Below are positions 21,201 to 31,756 of a stretch of 64,000 bases of DNA, in pieces. The notes under the pieces are model-generated. The model did no database searches. It saw only the letters and a list, made by a program, of their open reading frames with translations, and had not been told where the DNA came from. Each line of letters begins with the position of its first letter. Position 1 is the first letter of the stretch. The stretch is from positions 496,001-560,000 of the forward strand of contig NADL03000758.1 of assembly GCA_002205965.3 (NCBI GenBank), given 5' to 3'. Both the position numbers and the translations under genes were made by a program. Source of the stretch: Kappaphycus alvarezii. Its lineage: Eukaryota > Rhodophyta > Florideophyceae > Gigartinales > Solieriaceae.

Positions 21201-22010
21201 AAGAGGGATTGTGTGCAAGGAAAGTCAGTATTAGCATGCTTTGCAGCATTTGCAAAGGATGTAACAAAGACCTTCTTCTCTTGGCTGAAGCTCAATCCGG
21301 GTTTGTCTTGGATATGTTTTTTCCGATGGAAAAGCAGTGCTGCACTGCGTATGTTAGTTCCATGAGACATCGGGAACTTCTGTTGCGTGAGCGAGACCAA
21401 CCAGAGAGTCTGGTAACGATTCTGATGTGTCGAACTTAATCGTTGCTGAGAGGAATGAGCGAGAAGTAGACGTAGATAGCAATGGAGATATCGAATTCGA
21501 GACGGCGGAGAGGCGAGCACCGAGAAAAGAGAAAGAAAATCGAGGCAGGTACGCAACCAGTTGCGGAAGAATGTCGTGGAGAGACGTAAGGATAGGAGCA
21601 ACGTGGAGGAAGACGAGGATGTAGACGACTTTGACAAGTTGAAGATTGGACTGCCGGAGTCGTCAGATTCCAGTGATTCTGACAAGGAAACAAATGGAGA
21701 TCAAGTGGAGGGTGGATCACCGAAGATTGAGCCATCAGGTAACGATGAGAAGGTAAGGGGCCCTCTCCCAAGCTCCCTGCAAGCAAGCGGCGTCGTCATC
21801 GACGTGTATCTGAGTCGAGTTCTGAGGAGGAAGGTGGCGCACCCAGCAAGTCTAGGAAGGGAGTGCGACGGGGAGCGAAAAAAGCAAGGTGGCAGCAAGT
21901 CCGAAGCAGAAGCGAGATCGGCCAAGCCGACTGAGGTGAAGCGAATCTACGAGAGCAGTGACGAGTACGATGAGGAGGATATGAAGATTCTAGTTGATGG
22001 GCAGAGCTAG
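18296..22010 (+). pseudogene. TIMELESS: TIMELESS/Tof1/Swi1 fork-protection protein, frames broken
   Basis: TIMELESS with TIPIN holds the replicative helicase and polymerase together and supports ATR-Chk1 signalling. Blocks in order: LYYILNNEDPLNT; QHLVRSFLLPLAAAVHND; MYQTLRLLSVLSLPLSDD; KLRTDFALNPRAMASFVALL; DNILRFFRNILCAPRRGVG ('iRNiL.ip'); ALVAALSHSDLYSTLTIFS; YAQTLRHTTPHEIY; SRFRLKVISVEWASLESVLE; APADLAKDYNVKYFSFEHL with NIVEVTHAFTTILLDEKEL; IIRRFAHARALQSI; and KDVTKTFFSWLKLNPGLSW ('vrkFf...e.nP.lfvE.LF'). A Lys/Glu/Ser-rich acidic tail ends SSDEYDEEDMKILVDGQS. Many one-base shifts break it, but long stretches are open. The start at 18296 (MPTKPSEDTHVGVATLSTRA) is the first Met of the C-rich 5' part. 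The tail is strongly purine-rich. Confidence 0.8.
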
Positions 22011-23105
22011 AGTAGGGGCGCGCTAAATGCACTCTAGGATCGCTCAGTCGACTTGCACAGGCGACTTTCCATTAGATACAGCACAGATTTTTGGATGTGC
22101 AAGGCGTTGCATACTTTGATGCCTAGCTCTGCAGATTAGTTACAAGAGACAGAGTTAGTGTTGGGATTGCACCAGAAACCACATCTACTCGTCCATTTAC
22201 AAAACTCATTATTGTTGGAACACTTTTTGTACTAGGGTTGTTATCCGTATGAACTGTCACGACTTTCTAATTCTCCTTGAATGCCAAAAGTAAAATCAGT
22301 GACCAGGCCACTTTTTAGGAGGAGGTCCTGCACTAGTAGCTGTATTTCGCTGAAACATGGTTTTCCCTGCTCTGATACTGGTTACCAATTTCATACTTTG
22401 AGATGTGTCACTCGGTCTGCAGAGTATATGAAAAGGCACTGCAACATTAGCAACTGAGGCAAATATCGGCGGCAGAACGGGGCGGGTATCTGTGCAGGTT
22501 TTGTCACAACATCGCAGGGCCAGATTGGACGTGCACGATATTGTACAGATGCATATTGCAAGTGAGGCATGTTTGCTTCGCCCGGCAACGACGGCTATAT
22601 GCGCGCTTGGCACAGGTGGATGCGGAACTACTGTATAGTTAGGACGTGCGAAGTTCCCCAGTAGATACTGAACGCATTAAACTCCTTTCTAGTCTACATG
22701 CAATAAAGCGGAACGCATCTTAGTGAGTAAACTTCTTCAACTTGGAACTTGTACAGCACAGGGCTGCGAAGAAGCAATGATACTGTAGCAGCAGAAGAAG
22801 AAGAAGAAGAATGACGCTTTATTGTTTGAAAGTCCGCACTACACAGGACTTCGGGTTAGTACGACAGCTGTAGACGGATTTGCCAGCGTTAATTTACTTC
22901 GAACAGGAGCTACTGTACAGTATGTTCTGTAAGCATAACGTTACTGTAATGTATAGCTCTGTAAAGTGATTTTACAGTAGTTGACAATTCTTGGCCAGGT
23001 GAACTGTACGGTAAGCGTCTCTGGGAGTGTAAGCAGTCTGTCTCGACATTTGATCGGGCTATCGCACGGAGTTTTCCATATGCGACAAGCCGACACTCAC
23101 AAAGC
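22011..23105. other. Intergenic region upstream of VPS50
   Basis: This holds a ~60-bp dispersed repeat at 22631-22690 (second copy at 29332-29390), a GCAGCAGAAGAAGAAGAAGA microsatellite near 22787, and scattered TACTGTA/TTACAGTA words at 22770-22980. One of these is CTACTGTACAGTATG at 22912, about 190 bp before the VPS50 start. A minus-strand open frame at 22296-22613 has no recognisable motif. Confidence 0.45.
22631..22690. repeat. Dispersed ~60-bp repeat, copy 1
   Basis: The sequence GTATAGTTAGGACGTGCG followed by CCCCAGTAGATACTGAA and GCATT(A/G)AACT recurs at 29332-29390 with a few differences. Both copies are direct, in intergenes upstream of plus-strand genes. It is not a tRNA by its folding pattern. 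Most likely it is the end of a dead mobile element. Confidence 0.7.
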
Positions 23106-25782
23106 TTGTCCGCGGGCCGCTGCCCATTCCATGATAATACGCAGCGTCATCAACCCGATACCAAAGTACGCACGCAGCGGCGCGTTCCCCTCCGTGAAAA
23201 TGGAGCAATGCAGCCTGCATCTTCTCTCGCCGAGGACCACAGCTCACCAAGTGATCCTCTGCAACTGGAATCCGAGACCGTCGCGCAGCAACTGCGCGCC
23301 AATCTGGACGCCATTCAGACCAACTTGATCACAATATCAACCACAACGATTCCAAACCAATCCGTCCACCACTCACTCCAAACCACCTCACCGTTGCTCG
23401 ACAGGCCCGCGGCCACTGTCACGTCGTGCGTTCAAAGCTGGTCGCGCTCTCTGAATATCACCGCCACATTCAGCAAACTCATGCCGAACTTCGACGCCGT
23501 CACCGCCTTGTGAGCTCCTTAAAGTCCACGTTACTTCACCTTGATCGTATTTACAAAGTCTCAAAAACTATCCTTCTGCACAATTCAATGCAGATCATGC
23601 CGAGTTATCCGCGCCTGCATCTTATTCGAAAACCTCACCACCGCACACCCTCTGTCTGACCTCCCCGGTACAAGTGTCTCGATCTCATTTCAGCTCGTGT
23701 TGCACATGCTGCCGTGCAGTCCACGCGTATCCTGCGCTCCTCGTTACGCAATGTCTGTCGCCATTTTGAACCCGTGGAGTATGTCAAATGTATGCGCGCC
23801 TTTGAAGACTTGCGTGCAACAAAGCAGTTGGCAAACCATGTATTGCATGTGTTTCGAGAGGAGGGTGTGGCACAGTATGACGCCGCTGTAGTGATGGATG
23901 TGCGCCCCTGTCAAAGGGTTCTCACTTGTGTGTTGTCCGGGTTGACGGACTTGCTTAACCGCTTGTTGGAGATCGTCGCCTTTCATGTCGAGAGAGCGGG
24001 TGGAAATGGGGAAGACAAGGCTGCGAAGGAAGTGGGTAGGGAGATTTGTGCAGGTGAGTTGCCGTTTGACAGGTTTGGTCAGCTGGCGGTGGTCATATCC
24101 GGGAGACTCGTTTGGCCCTGCTGGGTGAGCAGACGACGTCCCCCTTGCAAGTGTTTGAAGCTGCACAAGGTTTTTGTGAGCTCATTAAGGCATGTTATAT
24201 CTCTGTTGATCGTAGCTTGTGCTTGCTGGAATCGCCTGAGGGGGTTGAGAAAGAGGTACCCCTGCGGCGGGAAACCAGCAAAGAAAGGTGTCAATATCAA
24301 ACCTGGGGAACACGACAGATTCATTGCAAAAAAGAAGATCGCGGAGAGTGTTAGACGGGGAATGATTACGGAGGATTCGCAAAGTTGTTAAAGACCTTGC
24401 CTTTGACTGCCTCTCCGCACGCCATGCTCGCCATGCAGAGGAGCTCCGCGTGATAACAGAGTCGCCAGAGTCATGGGTTCGTATCCGGATAGACGAACGA
24501 GATATGAGGTCATTGTTTAAGACTTATTCGCGGGGTTGGATGGAAAAATTTCGGAAAAGGTACTTGCGAAAACTTCAGGTAATGCGGGTTCTCCACGTTT
24601 TCGACACTGAAATCGGTGATATAGATTGCGCCGCTATGACATTTACAACTGCATCAATGGCAATGCTGAGGTGGGTTTCCGAGTATGCTTCCATTGGAGT
24701 TGCCATGCCAGGTGTGTATGCTGATGCACTGAGCAACATAATCGATATCTTTTTGATTCTTGTCTACGCGTCAATTGATATGAGGAGCCGGATCCAAACC
24801 TCGGCTTCCGCATCTTTCTTGAAAGTGTTTGAAGATATACTCTTAGAAACGGCCTCGGGACAAGTCATCGCTGACTTTATCCCCACTGAAATGAAACAGT
24901 CGTTCGAAGCCTTTATAGACAGATACGGCTCAACAGGCTTCCAGCAGCTCAAAATGCGGATGATGGTAGGGGCCCGTGCAATGGGGATGTCATCACCTGT
25001 GCAGCTCCCTTCGTATAGCAGTGCGGTGGGCCAGCTGTTTGCCAACAGTACTGTTTGTACACTCTCTATCACAAGGCAGTGCGTTGCAGCCGAGGGAATC
25101 GGCACATTTTGCGAAGTCCTGGAGCGATTCGTCTTCTATCTTGAGGGACATATAGGGAGCAGCAGAGAGTTCAGGGAGACCCCTTGGCCACTGAAATGGC
25201 ATCTTTGAAATCGGTGATACGGCTGGGAAGGGCAGTGCAGGAGCATTCTACCAGCTTCTGGCGTGGGACATCATCGGCGGATGGCAAGCCGTGTCGGCAG
25301 TTGCAGAGACTTGCCGGTCGATTCATCAGTTACGCGGGCCTGAAAAGGTCGAGACTGCGAGCCGCCGCCTCGCCTTTGTGGCGAGATGGTTTCCCGTATT
25401 CGCAGAGCGTACTCGATGCAACGTTTACCACCAGCTGCTGCAGAGAGAACTAATATTGTAATCTGTGAAACAGCTATGGGGATTGTTTTGGAGGGTTTTT
25501 CGCGTGTGCAACACTGCACAGAGGCAGCAGGAGCATCTCAGATGTTAGTAGATCTGAGACATTGGACCTGGCCCTCGTGGATCACACGGGTATGCATCCT
25601 TGCCCCGGTAGGCAAGAACGGAAATGTATGTGAAAGCAACTTTTCTTGATGAAGAGGAGGTGATTGCGTGGGCGCAGAAACATAAGCGAAGACTGAATCT
25701 ATCCGATGACCATGTTAAAGCACTGATCGTTGGTAGTAGGCATGAGGAAGTTCCGATCGTCGATCAAATTATCACACCATAG
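23106..25782 (+). pseudogene. VPS50: VPS50/syndetin (EARP tether subunit), frames broken
   Basis: VPS50 replaces VPS54 in the endosome-associated EARP complex, which tethers recycling vesicles. Blocks in order: TVAQQLRANLDAIQTNLITI; RSKLVALSEYHRHIQQTHAE; SSLKSTLLHLDRIYKV; LDLISARVAHAAVQSTRIL; RNVCRHFEPVEYVKCMRAFE; LANHVLHVFREEGVAQYD; DMRSLFKTYSRGWMEKF; MAMLRWVSEYASIGVAMPGV; and the C-terminal MYVKATFLDEEEVIAWAQKH, which matches the family's 'fIkAyYLpE.e...W...H'. The 24450-25208 part is one clean 252-residue frame. About six shifts interrupt the rest. A Met at 23208 (MQPASSLAEDHSSP) is an equally good start. The 5' end is C-rich and the 3' half G-rich. Confidence 0.75.
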
Positions 25783-26475
25783 TGTTGAAAGTTTTACGAA
25801 CCATTGAGCCGTGCCGTGGTGAGAGCCTCGAAATAGGGATAGCACTTTGTGGAAAGCAACTCCGTGCCTCTCGCAAAAGTCTTCACCGAATCATAAGCAA
25901 AAAATTCTCAGATGGGCCCGCTTCGCTTTGCAAAGTTGAGATGAATCTGCCGTAGAAACTCGATGTCAATGGCAACTATGTAAGTTGCTGCGCATTGGAA
26001 TCCATTTTGGCCTGCTCATGTTAAACTCTAACACTAAAGCGTTTTCTGGGTACCAAGAAAAGGGATCACCTGGAGGAAACTTTGGGAGAGAAGAAGCAAT
26101 CCTCGCAGTCCCCGCATGCAGTGCTGCGGCAAGTCTTACGTACCAATGCGATAAAAAAACCTAGGATAAAAAAAAAGGCACCACTGCAACCCAGCACACC
26201 ATCAGCGCCGTATGAGGGGTAGCTTTATAAACGGAATACAGTCTCTTAGGCAATCTATCACAGCTTCCGGCATTGGTAAAGAGGCTTTAGACTGTGGGAG
26301 AATAGTCCTCATCGAGAGACCCAAGTGCTAGAATCTGAGTACCGAATAACTTGATCCGCACCTCAAATATCAGCAGGGACTGTGCTGCTCAAGCCGGTAG
26401 AAGAGTTCATCTCCTCTACGCGTAACGCGCCCCGAGGTTAGTAGAAGACATCTCAATTACGGAGAGATACACCGC
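25783..26475. other. Intergenic, VPS50 to DUF4336 pair
   Basis: No coding motif is seen. An A-rich run lies near 26153-26175 and AAAAAAACC/AAAAAAAAGG words near 26160. There is no TACTGTAC cluster. Confidence 0.4.
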
Positions 26476-27330
26476 ATGCCCCTCTGCACCATGTGCCGCA
26501 AACAACGAGCAAACAATGACGGATGGCAAGCTCACTGTTCCAGCGGACTGGAGCAGGTTGCAGAGGACCTTTTCGTCATAAATGGCCGTTTCTGCCTCCC
26601 AGGCATCCCTGCCAACTCGCATGATCGTCATTCGACTGCCCGAAGGCCAGGGATAGTGGTGTACTCTCCTTTTTCGCCTAATACCGTCGATCTGTCTCAC
26701 TATGTCAAGGCTATCATTGCTCCAAACATGATGCATGATACTTTTGCACAAGCATTCAAACAGGCACACCCTAATGCAGTATTGTACAGTTCCCCGAGTC
26801 TGCCCGCGAATCACCCGATCGGGAGTTGGGGCACTGTTTTGCGGGAAACTGGAGACGCTGATATTATATCAAAGTATGTGCTGGTGCGGGTGCTGTCAGG
26901 GTTTAAAAAGTTCCAAGAGGTCATTTTGTATCACGTGCCGCCGAAAATCTCTCGTTACAGCGGATATGGCATTTAATTTTACGCAGAATTTGTTGGGAAG
27001 CATGAGTCGAAAGTCTCGCTTTTTTGTGCTGGCAACTCGAGGAACAGGGAACTCTGAACTGGAATGTGATTGTCAAGTTGTTTATGAGAAGGGTGTCGGG
27101 AAGGCCTGCCACAATTAAATGCGATGCTAAATGAATGGGACTGGGATAGGTGTGTTATGTGCCATGGAGAAATTGTGCACAGGGATGCAAAGCAGTTGTA
27201 CAGAGAGGGGGCGTATAAATGGGTCAGACAGATTGCCAGTGAGGAAGGAACGGGAACGTGGTTGGGCATTATGGCAATCATTGGCTTGGTCACCGTGGTC
27301 GTATTTACTGCGGCGCATCAATTGCGATAA
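26476..27330 (+). pseudogene. DUF4336 protein, tandem copy 1, frames broken
   Basis: DUF4336 proteins have no established function and occur in cyanobacteria, algae and plants. The order here is GLEQVAEDLFVINGRF; ASLPTRMIVIRLPEGQ ('P.RMtvirL.dG'); GIVVYSPFSPN; LSHYVKAIIAPNMMHDTF ('vkyivaPn..H'); AFKQAHPNAVLYSSPSLPA; WGTVLRETGDADII; FKKFQEVILYHVPPKS; VTADMAFNF; and MLNEWDWDRCVMCHGEIVHR with REGAYKWV. The C-terminus is a membrane segment, WLGIMAIIGLVTVVVFTAAH. The family's core ends near 'HG.ii...gk', so this hydrophobic tail may anchor it. At least three one-base shifts occur. An alternative start is MTDGKLTVPADW at 26516, in another frame. Confidence 0.65.
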
Positions 27331-28101
27331 CCCCTTGTTAAGTAACGGGCCGTTTTTTCGATGAATCATGTCATTGCTTTTTACCTTGGTATTGGTATTG
27401 AAGCGTGTAGAGAATTGGTAATCCACTGACTCCCCTGCCGCACCAATCTGTGATTTCTTTCCTAGGCAAGTCTTGGACTTAAACGAGTTTATATTGTCCT
27501 TGAATGTTGGATTCATGATAGAAATCCCCGACAGGAAACAGCCATGAGCCACTGCAGCTTCGCCATGTAGCCACAAACATTTAAGGGCCGTGCAGTGCAT
27601 TTAACTTTCTGACGTTGCAGTGACTCTCTACTCTCCTGCCCCGCGGGTGAACCTCTGCCTACCGTTCTGGACTGTTGCACGAGATCCCTAGTTTGCTTCG
27701 GGCTCATCGCCTAACACACTGGCGAAGAACCGCGCCATAAGGCCCTTTCAACTTTCCGGAAAACATCGCTTCATCTGAGTCGCCCCAAAATGACTGATAT
27801 TTTTCCGGAAAAGCTTCAGTCCTGTAAGGGTAGATCCATACGGTTCATAGTCCACCGTCCTCTGCGAATGTTAGTCGACCTCTTCCTACACCGGTCGCGA
27901 CTAATTGCCATAATCTTTCATCGGCAGACATCGGATACTGACAAGAACGTTTCTCACTGGCGGTAACCCGTCACATTGCAACTCCTGAGGCGCCCGAGCA
28001 AAGGAACATACAATAGTAATCCCGATCTAGGCAGGTTTCATTCTTCGTATGTGCACTCAGTGCACCTTGCTCCTTGCCCCGTTAAGATAATCATCTACCC
28101 T
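27331..28101. other. Intergenic between the two DUF4336 copies
   Basis: No gene is recognised. Minus-strand frames at 27127-27600 and 27513-27707 partly overlap copy 1 in antisense and show no motif. The segment should hold the promoter of copy 2. Confidence 0.4.
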
Positions 28102-28957
28102 ATGTCCACCGCTATGGACAAGAAGGCGGGAAAACTCACTGTCACGTCCGGCATTCAGGCGCTCAAGATCTTTTTTCAGTTGAGGGCTCGTTCAACGCAT
28201 TCGGCGTGCTCTTCCCTCTTCGAATGCTTGTTATCCGTTCCCCGAGTCAAAGGATCTCATTGTTTATTCTCGTTTTGTCCCACCGTCAGTGATCTCTCCT
28301 CACTTGGAACGGTCAAAGCCTTTATTGCTCCGAATCTCGTCATGAGACGTATGCACAAGCATTTGCGGAAGCAAACCCACAAGCGACGTTGTACAGCTCA
28401 CCTAGCCTTCCACATTATTACCCAAACCGTAGATGGGGAACTGTGTTAGATGAATCTGCCCCTGAGAACGTGATCTCCGATCATGTGCTTGTCCGCGTGT
28501 TGACCAAGTTTAAAACCATACAAGAGGTTGTGCTTCTTCATATCCCCACACGCACGATCATTGCGGCTGATCTTGCATTCAATTTCTCTCCCCAAGTATG
28601 GGAAAAGATGACCCCTGGGAATCGCTTTTAATTCGCGCTCTTGGTGCAACACAGCCTTAACTTGGAGCTTTCCTGGCCGTCTCTATATGCGCAATTCATC
28701 CAGTGAGTTTTTACCGGAACTTGATAAGTTGCTGAATGACTGGGATTGGGATCGATTCGCAATGTGTCACGGCGAAATAGTCCATGAAGGCGCGAAGGAT
28801 GCTTTTCGGGAGGGCAACTACAAGTGGGTCCACTCGGTTGCAAATCAGTAGTGGCTCTTCTTGGAAAGGAGCATTGCTTGTTACAATTGTTGAGGTGACT
28901 CTTGCCTTTGCAGACTACACTAGAGGTGCTACCGCCGTGAGAAGCACGAAGCAGTAA
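28102..28957 (+). pseudogene. DUF4336 protein, tandem copy 2, frames broken
   Basis: This has the same block order as copy 1: KAGKLTVTSGIQALK; VKAFIAPNLV (an alternative frame gives the 'AQAFAEANPQATLYSSPSLP' part); RWGTVLDESAPENVI; TIQEVVLLHIPTRTIIAADL and AFNFSP; and LNDWDWDRFAMCHGEIVHEG with REGNYKWV. The tail after a shift reads GALLVTIVEVTLAFADYT, again hydrophobic but unlike copy 1 in sequence. Copies share order and most motifs yet differ at many positions, so the duplication is old. Both copies carry shifts, at different places. Start is at MSTAMDKK (28102) or at MDKK (28114). Confidence 0.6.
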
Positions 28958-30130
28958 CAGCAGCTTAACCTCATATAAATTCGCCGCCACCCAAATGTAT
29001 GTACTTGGCTACGAAAAGCGTAGCAAATCAGCCGACTTACTCATGGCCATTATCTATTAGCTCACGGTTGCACTATAAACAGGAGTGCAGCCTCGAACTA
29101 TGCGCACCCTCACTGGTTTACGTGTGCGTCAAGTGCTATTCGCATATCAGGTCCCCTGAGGCAAAAGTACACTAAATGCGATAAGAGAAGCCTAAAGAGA
29201 GAGGAGCTTGTGACTAGGATATGCGGTCCACTTTTCGCTCTTAAGTTAGCAGAAATGAGTCTTTCGGGCCTTTTCGATAATCTGAAAGGGCCGTAAGGTA
29301 CCCTTTTAGATTATTGTACACCCTATACAAGCCGTATAGTTAGGACGTGCGCAGTCCCCAGTAGATACTGAATGCATTGAACTTCTTTCCCACACGTCAA
29401 GGTCACCTATTACTTCTCGAGACTCTGCGATCACCGTGAATTTCTAATTTCCGCTTATCTGGTGTCACCATGGACCAGGGCTAGAATCATCGGAAATTAT
29501 TGTTGAATGCCAGATATAGTATCTGCCTCTTACGCTGAAGCGAGGATAGTATTTGAATCGCGTCCCACGGCAACTTTATGCCAGGTAATTTTAGCGAAGT
29601 CTTCGCATTGACTTGTGACTTGTTCGCATTGAGCATGTAGTGCTTGCTTCAAGCCCCGTCTTGAGTTTCCCTTTCTGCAAAAATTGTGCAGAGCTATCGT
29701 TTTCAATACATTTCCATTCAGCTTCAAGCTGGATGTACTTTTTCAGAGGTAAATCAACTGTCACGGGAAGACATGCAACACAGATGAGTTGATTGACTAT
29801 TTCATTTTTCTGGAAAGGACTACTCAGTTTGGGGCTAAGGCCAGCGGGTGAAGCCCAAAATGGTACATAGTTCCCTGTCATCCATCGATGACTTATAATC
29901 GTACGTAAAGTGAAACAAGCCAGGTCGTACTGGTACCAACAAGCTTCACTCTGCAGCAAACCTCTGCGTAGGGAAGAGTGACCGATTAGAAAAGCAATAA
30001 AATGCGTTACAATGGTTATTTGGCGTCAAAGGGCTCCGGTACTTGAGAGATTCGCTGTGCAGGGTTATACTTGTACCAAGGACAACTAGTCTGGAATTAT
30101 TCGCTTTCATTCACGACCAAACTGAACCTA
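28958..30130. other. Intergenic, DUF4336 pair to kinase
   Basis: Contains copy 2 of the 60-bp dispersed repeat (29332-29390). A 122-residue minus-strand open frame at 29591-29959 has no motif I can assign. TACTGTAC words are not clustered here, an exception among upstream regions in the island. Confidence 0.4.
29332..29390. repeat. Dispersed ~60-bp repeat, copy 2
   Basis: This matches 22631-22690 in the same orientation (GTATAGTTAGGACGTGCG, then CCCCAGTAGATACTGAATGC). It differs by a deletion near the middle and a few substitutions. Confidence 0.7.
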
Positions 30131-31756
30131 ATGATGGACAAAAAGGGAGGTAGTCCGGAGAAGGGCAAGGCAGGAAAGAAGAGCAAAGTTCCTCCAGTGG
30201 CGAGTTACTTACTCTGTTTCAGAGGCAAGAGCTTGAAGTAGCGGGTGAACTATTCGTGAAACCCTCTCGTTTCCAAAAGTCTAGGAAATATCATGTTGAG
30301 CTCCGAAAGGCAACAATTGTCGCGTTCCGAAGCGCTCAGGCTGCTCGTTCAAAAGATGTGGGAATTGCTGATGTTGTTTTTGTTTTTTCAGTTTCGCGAT
30401 ACGACTTTGAAATCATACAGATCGATGACAGCCACGCTCGCATTTCCATTTTATGGAAACCGCCGCGAGGAGAATCCGTCATGTTTATCAAGGTTACAGG
30501 AGGCCAAAGAGAACTGGATGCATGGAGATACGGACTTGCGCGCTCTAAAGCATTCCCGCCTCCCGTGTTGAAAGATTTAACTATTGAGTCGATCATTGGA
30601 AGAGGTGGTGGGGGAAAGTGTTTATGATTACATGGAAGCAAGAGACACAGGTAAAGACGTACGCACTCAAGGTTATTGCAAAAGCACGAGCGTTTAAATC
30701 TGGAAAGACGTTCCGCCATGTTGTGTCAGAGCGTTACTTGATGGAAAGGATTGGTCACCACCCGTTTCTGTTGAGGATGCAGTTTGCATTTCAAAGTCAC
30801 AAAAACTTATTTATCGGTACTCCATTTTGTGGTGGAGGGGATCTAGCGTCATACCTAAGGGCAAAAGGGGACAAGTCGTTTCCATGCAACAAGGAAGAGC
30901 TGGAAAGTTTGTGTCTAAGTGATCAAAGAAGAAGGCGGATTTACGGAAGGTTGAGTGAGGAGCAGACGAGGTTGATTGCGGCCGAGGTGATTCTGGCATT
31001 GGAGCACCTACACCAGCAAGGAATTGTATACAGGGACTTGAAGCCGGAAAACATATTTATAGACGAGACGGGACACCTGAAACTTGGGGACTATGGCCTT
31101 GCAAAATTGATAGACGATGAGTCAACGGACGGAGAGCAGAAAACGGATAGTATGTGTGGAACTCGCAACTATCTGCCTCCGGAAATGCTATCTGGGAAGA
31201 CTTACTCTTACGAGGCGGACATGTGGAGCTTGGGTGTGATGCTGTATCGTATCATGTGCGGGGCGTTTCCTTTTGAAGCGACAAGGACAAAGGACCTGTT
31301 TCGCAAAGTGACGGGCATAAACCCAATAATTCCATGTTGGATATCAGCGGGGGCACGGCAGCTACTGATCGATTTGCTGCAAAAGGATCCGAAATTGAGG
31401 CCGTCTACTTCAAGTATCAAAAAAGAGGCGTTCTTCCATGATGTCAACTGGATGACGTGTTAAAGTGCCGAGTGGGCCCCAGCGTACCCGAGTGCGTGCG
31501 CATTGGGACGGGATCGTTTGACCCACTGGAGAATTTTGAATTAAGCAAATTACAAGGCTTGACGGTTGGGGAATATGATGTAGGGTGTGATGGAGGTGAG
31601 GAAAATGACATTAACAATGTGCCGACACATGAGCAAAAGGTGGGAGATTTGGTGATTGGGTTTGAATATTGCTCCCCTCAGACGGACGAGAAAAAGGTTG
31701 CGCCGTTGGTGGTGAAGCAGAGGAGCGGGGCATTTTTCCCAGGGTGGGCGGAATAG
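30131..31756 (+). pseudogene. PH-domain AGC protein kinase (Akt-like), one or more frameshifts
   Basis: The N-terminal part (RQELEVAGELFVKPSRFQKS to GGQRELDAWRYGLARSKAF) has the strand pattern and final Trp helix of a PH domain, which binds membrane phosphoinositides. The kinase domain follows: Gly loop IGRGGGGKVF, ATP Lys in YALKVIAK, HRD-type YRDLKPENIF, metal loop LGDYGLAK (DYG in place of DFG), activation segment MCGTRNYLPPEM, and DMWSLGVMLYRIMCG. After HDVNW a shift leads into a C-tail with LVIGFEYCS, like an AGC hydrophobic motif. One missing G in the run at 30610-30614 accounts for the break inside the Gly loop. Near 30230 another shift separates the first 35 residues. A further shift could extend the tail to 31953. 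It is closest to Akt/PKB or S6K-like kinases, and the substrate is unknown. Confidence 0.75.

Noticed and set aside
22631-22690. The 60-bp repeat as a tRNA gene
   Set aside because: It is too short and lacks a T-loop/anticodon arrangement. No other tRNA-like or rRNA sequence was seen by eye, though a tRNA scan was not possible.
29591-29959. A 122-residue minus-strand ORF as a retrotransposon fragment
   Set aside because: No catalytic or zinc-knuckle motif could be found, so only an open frame can be stated.
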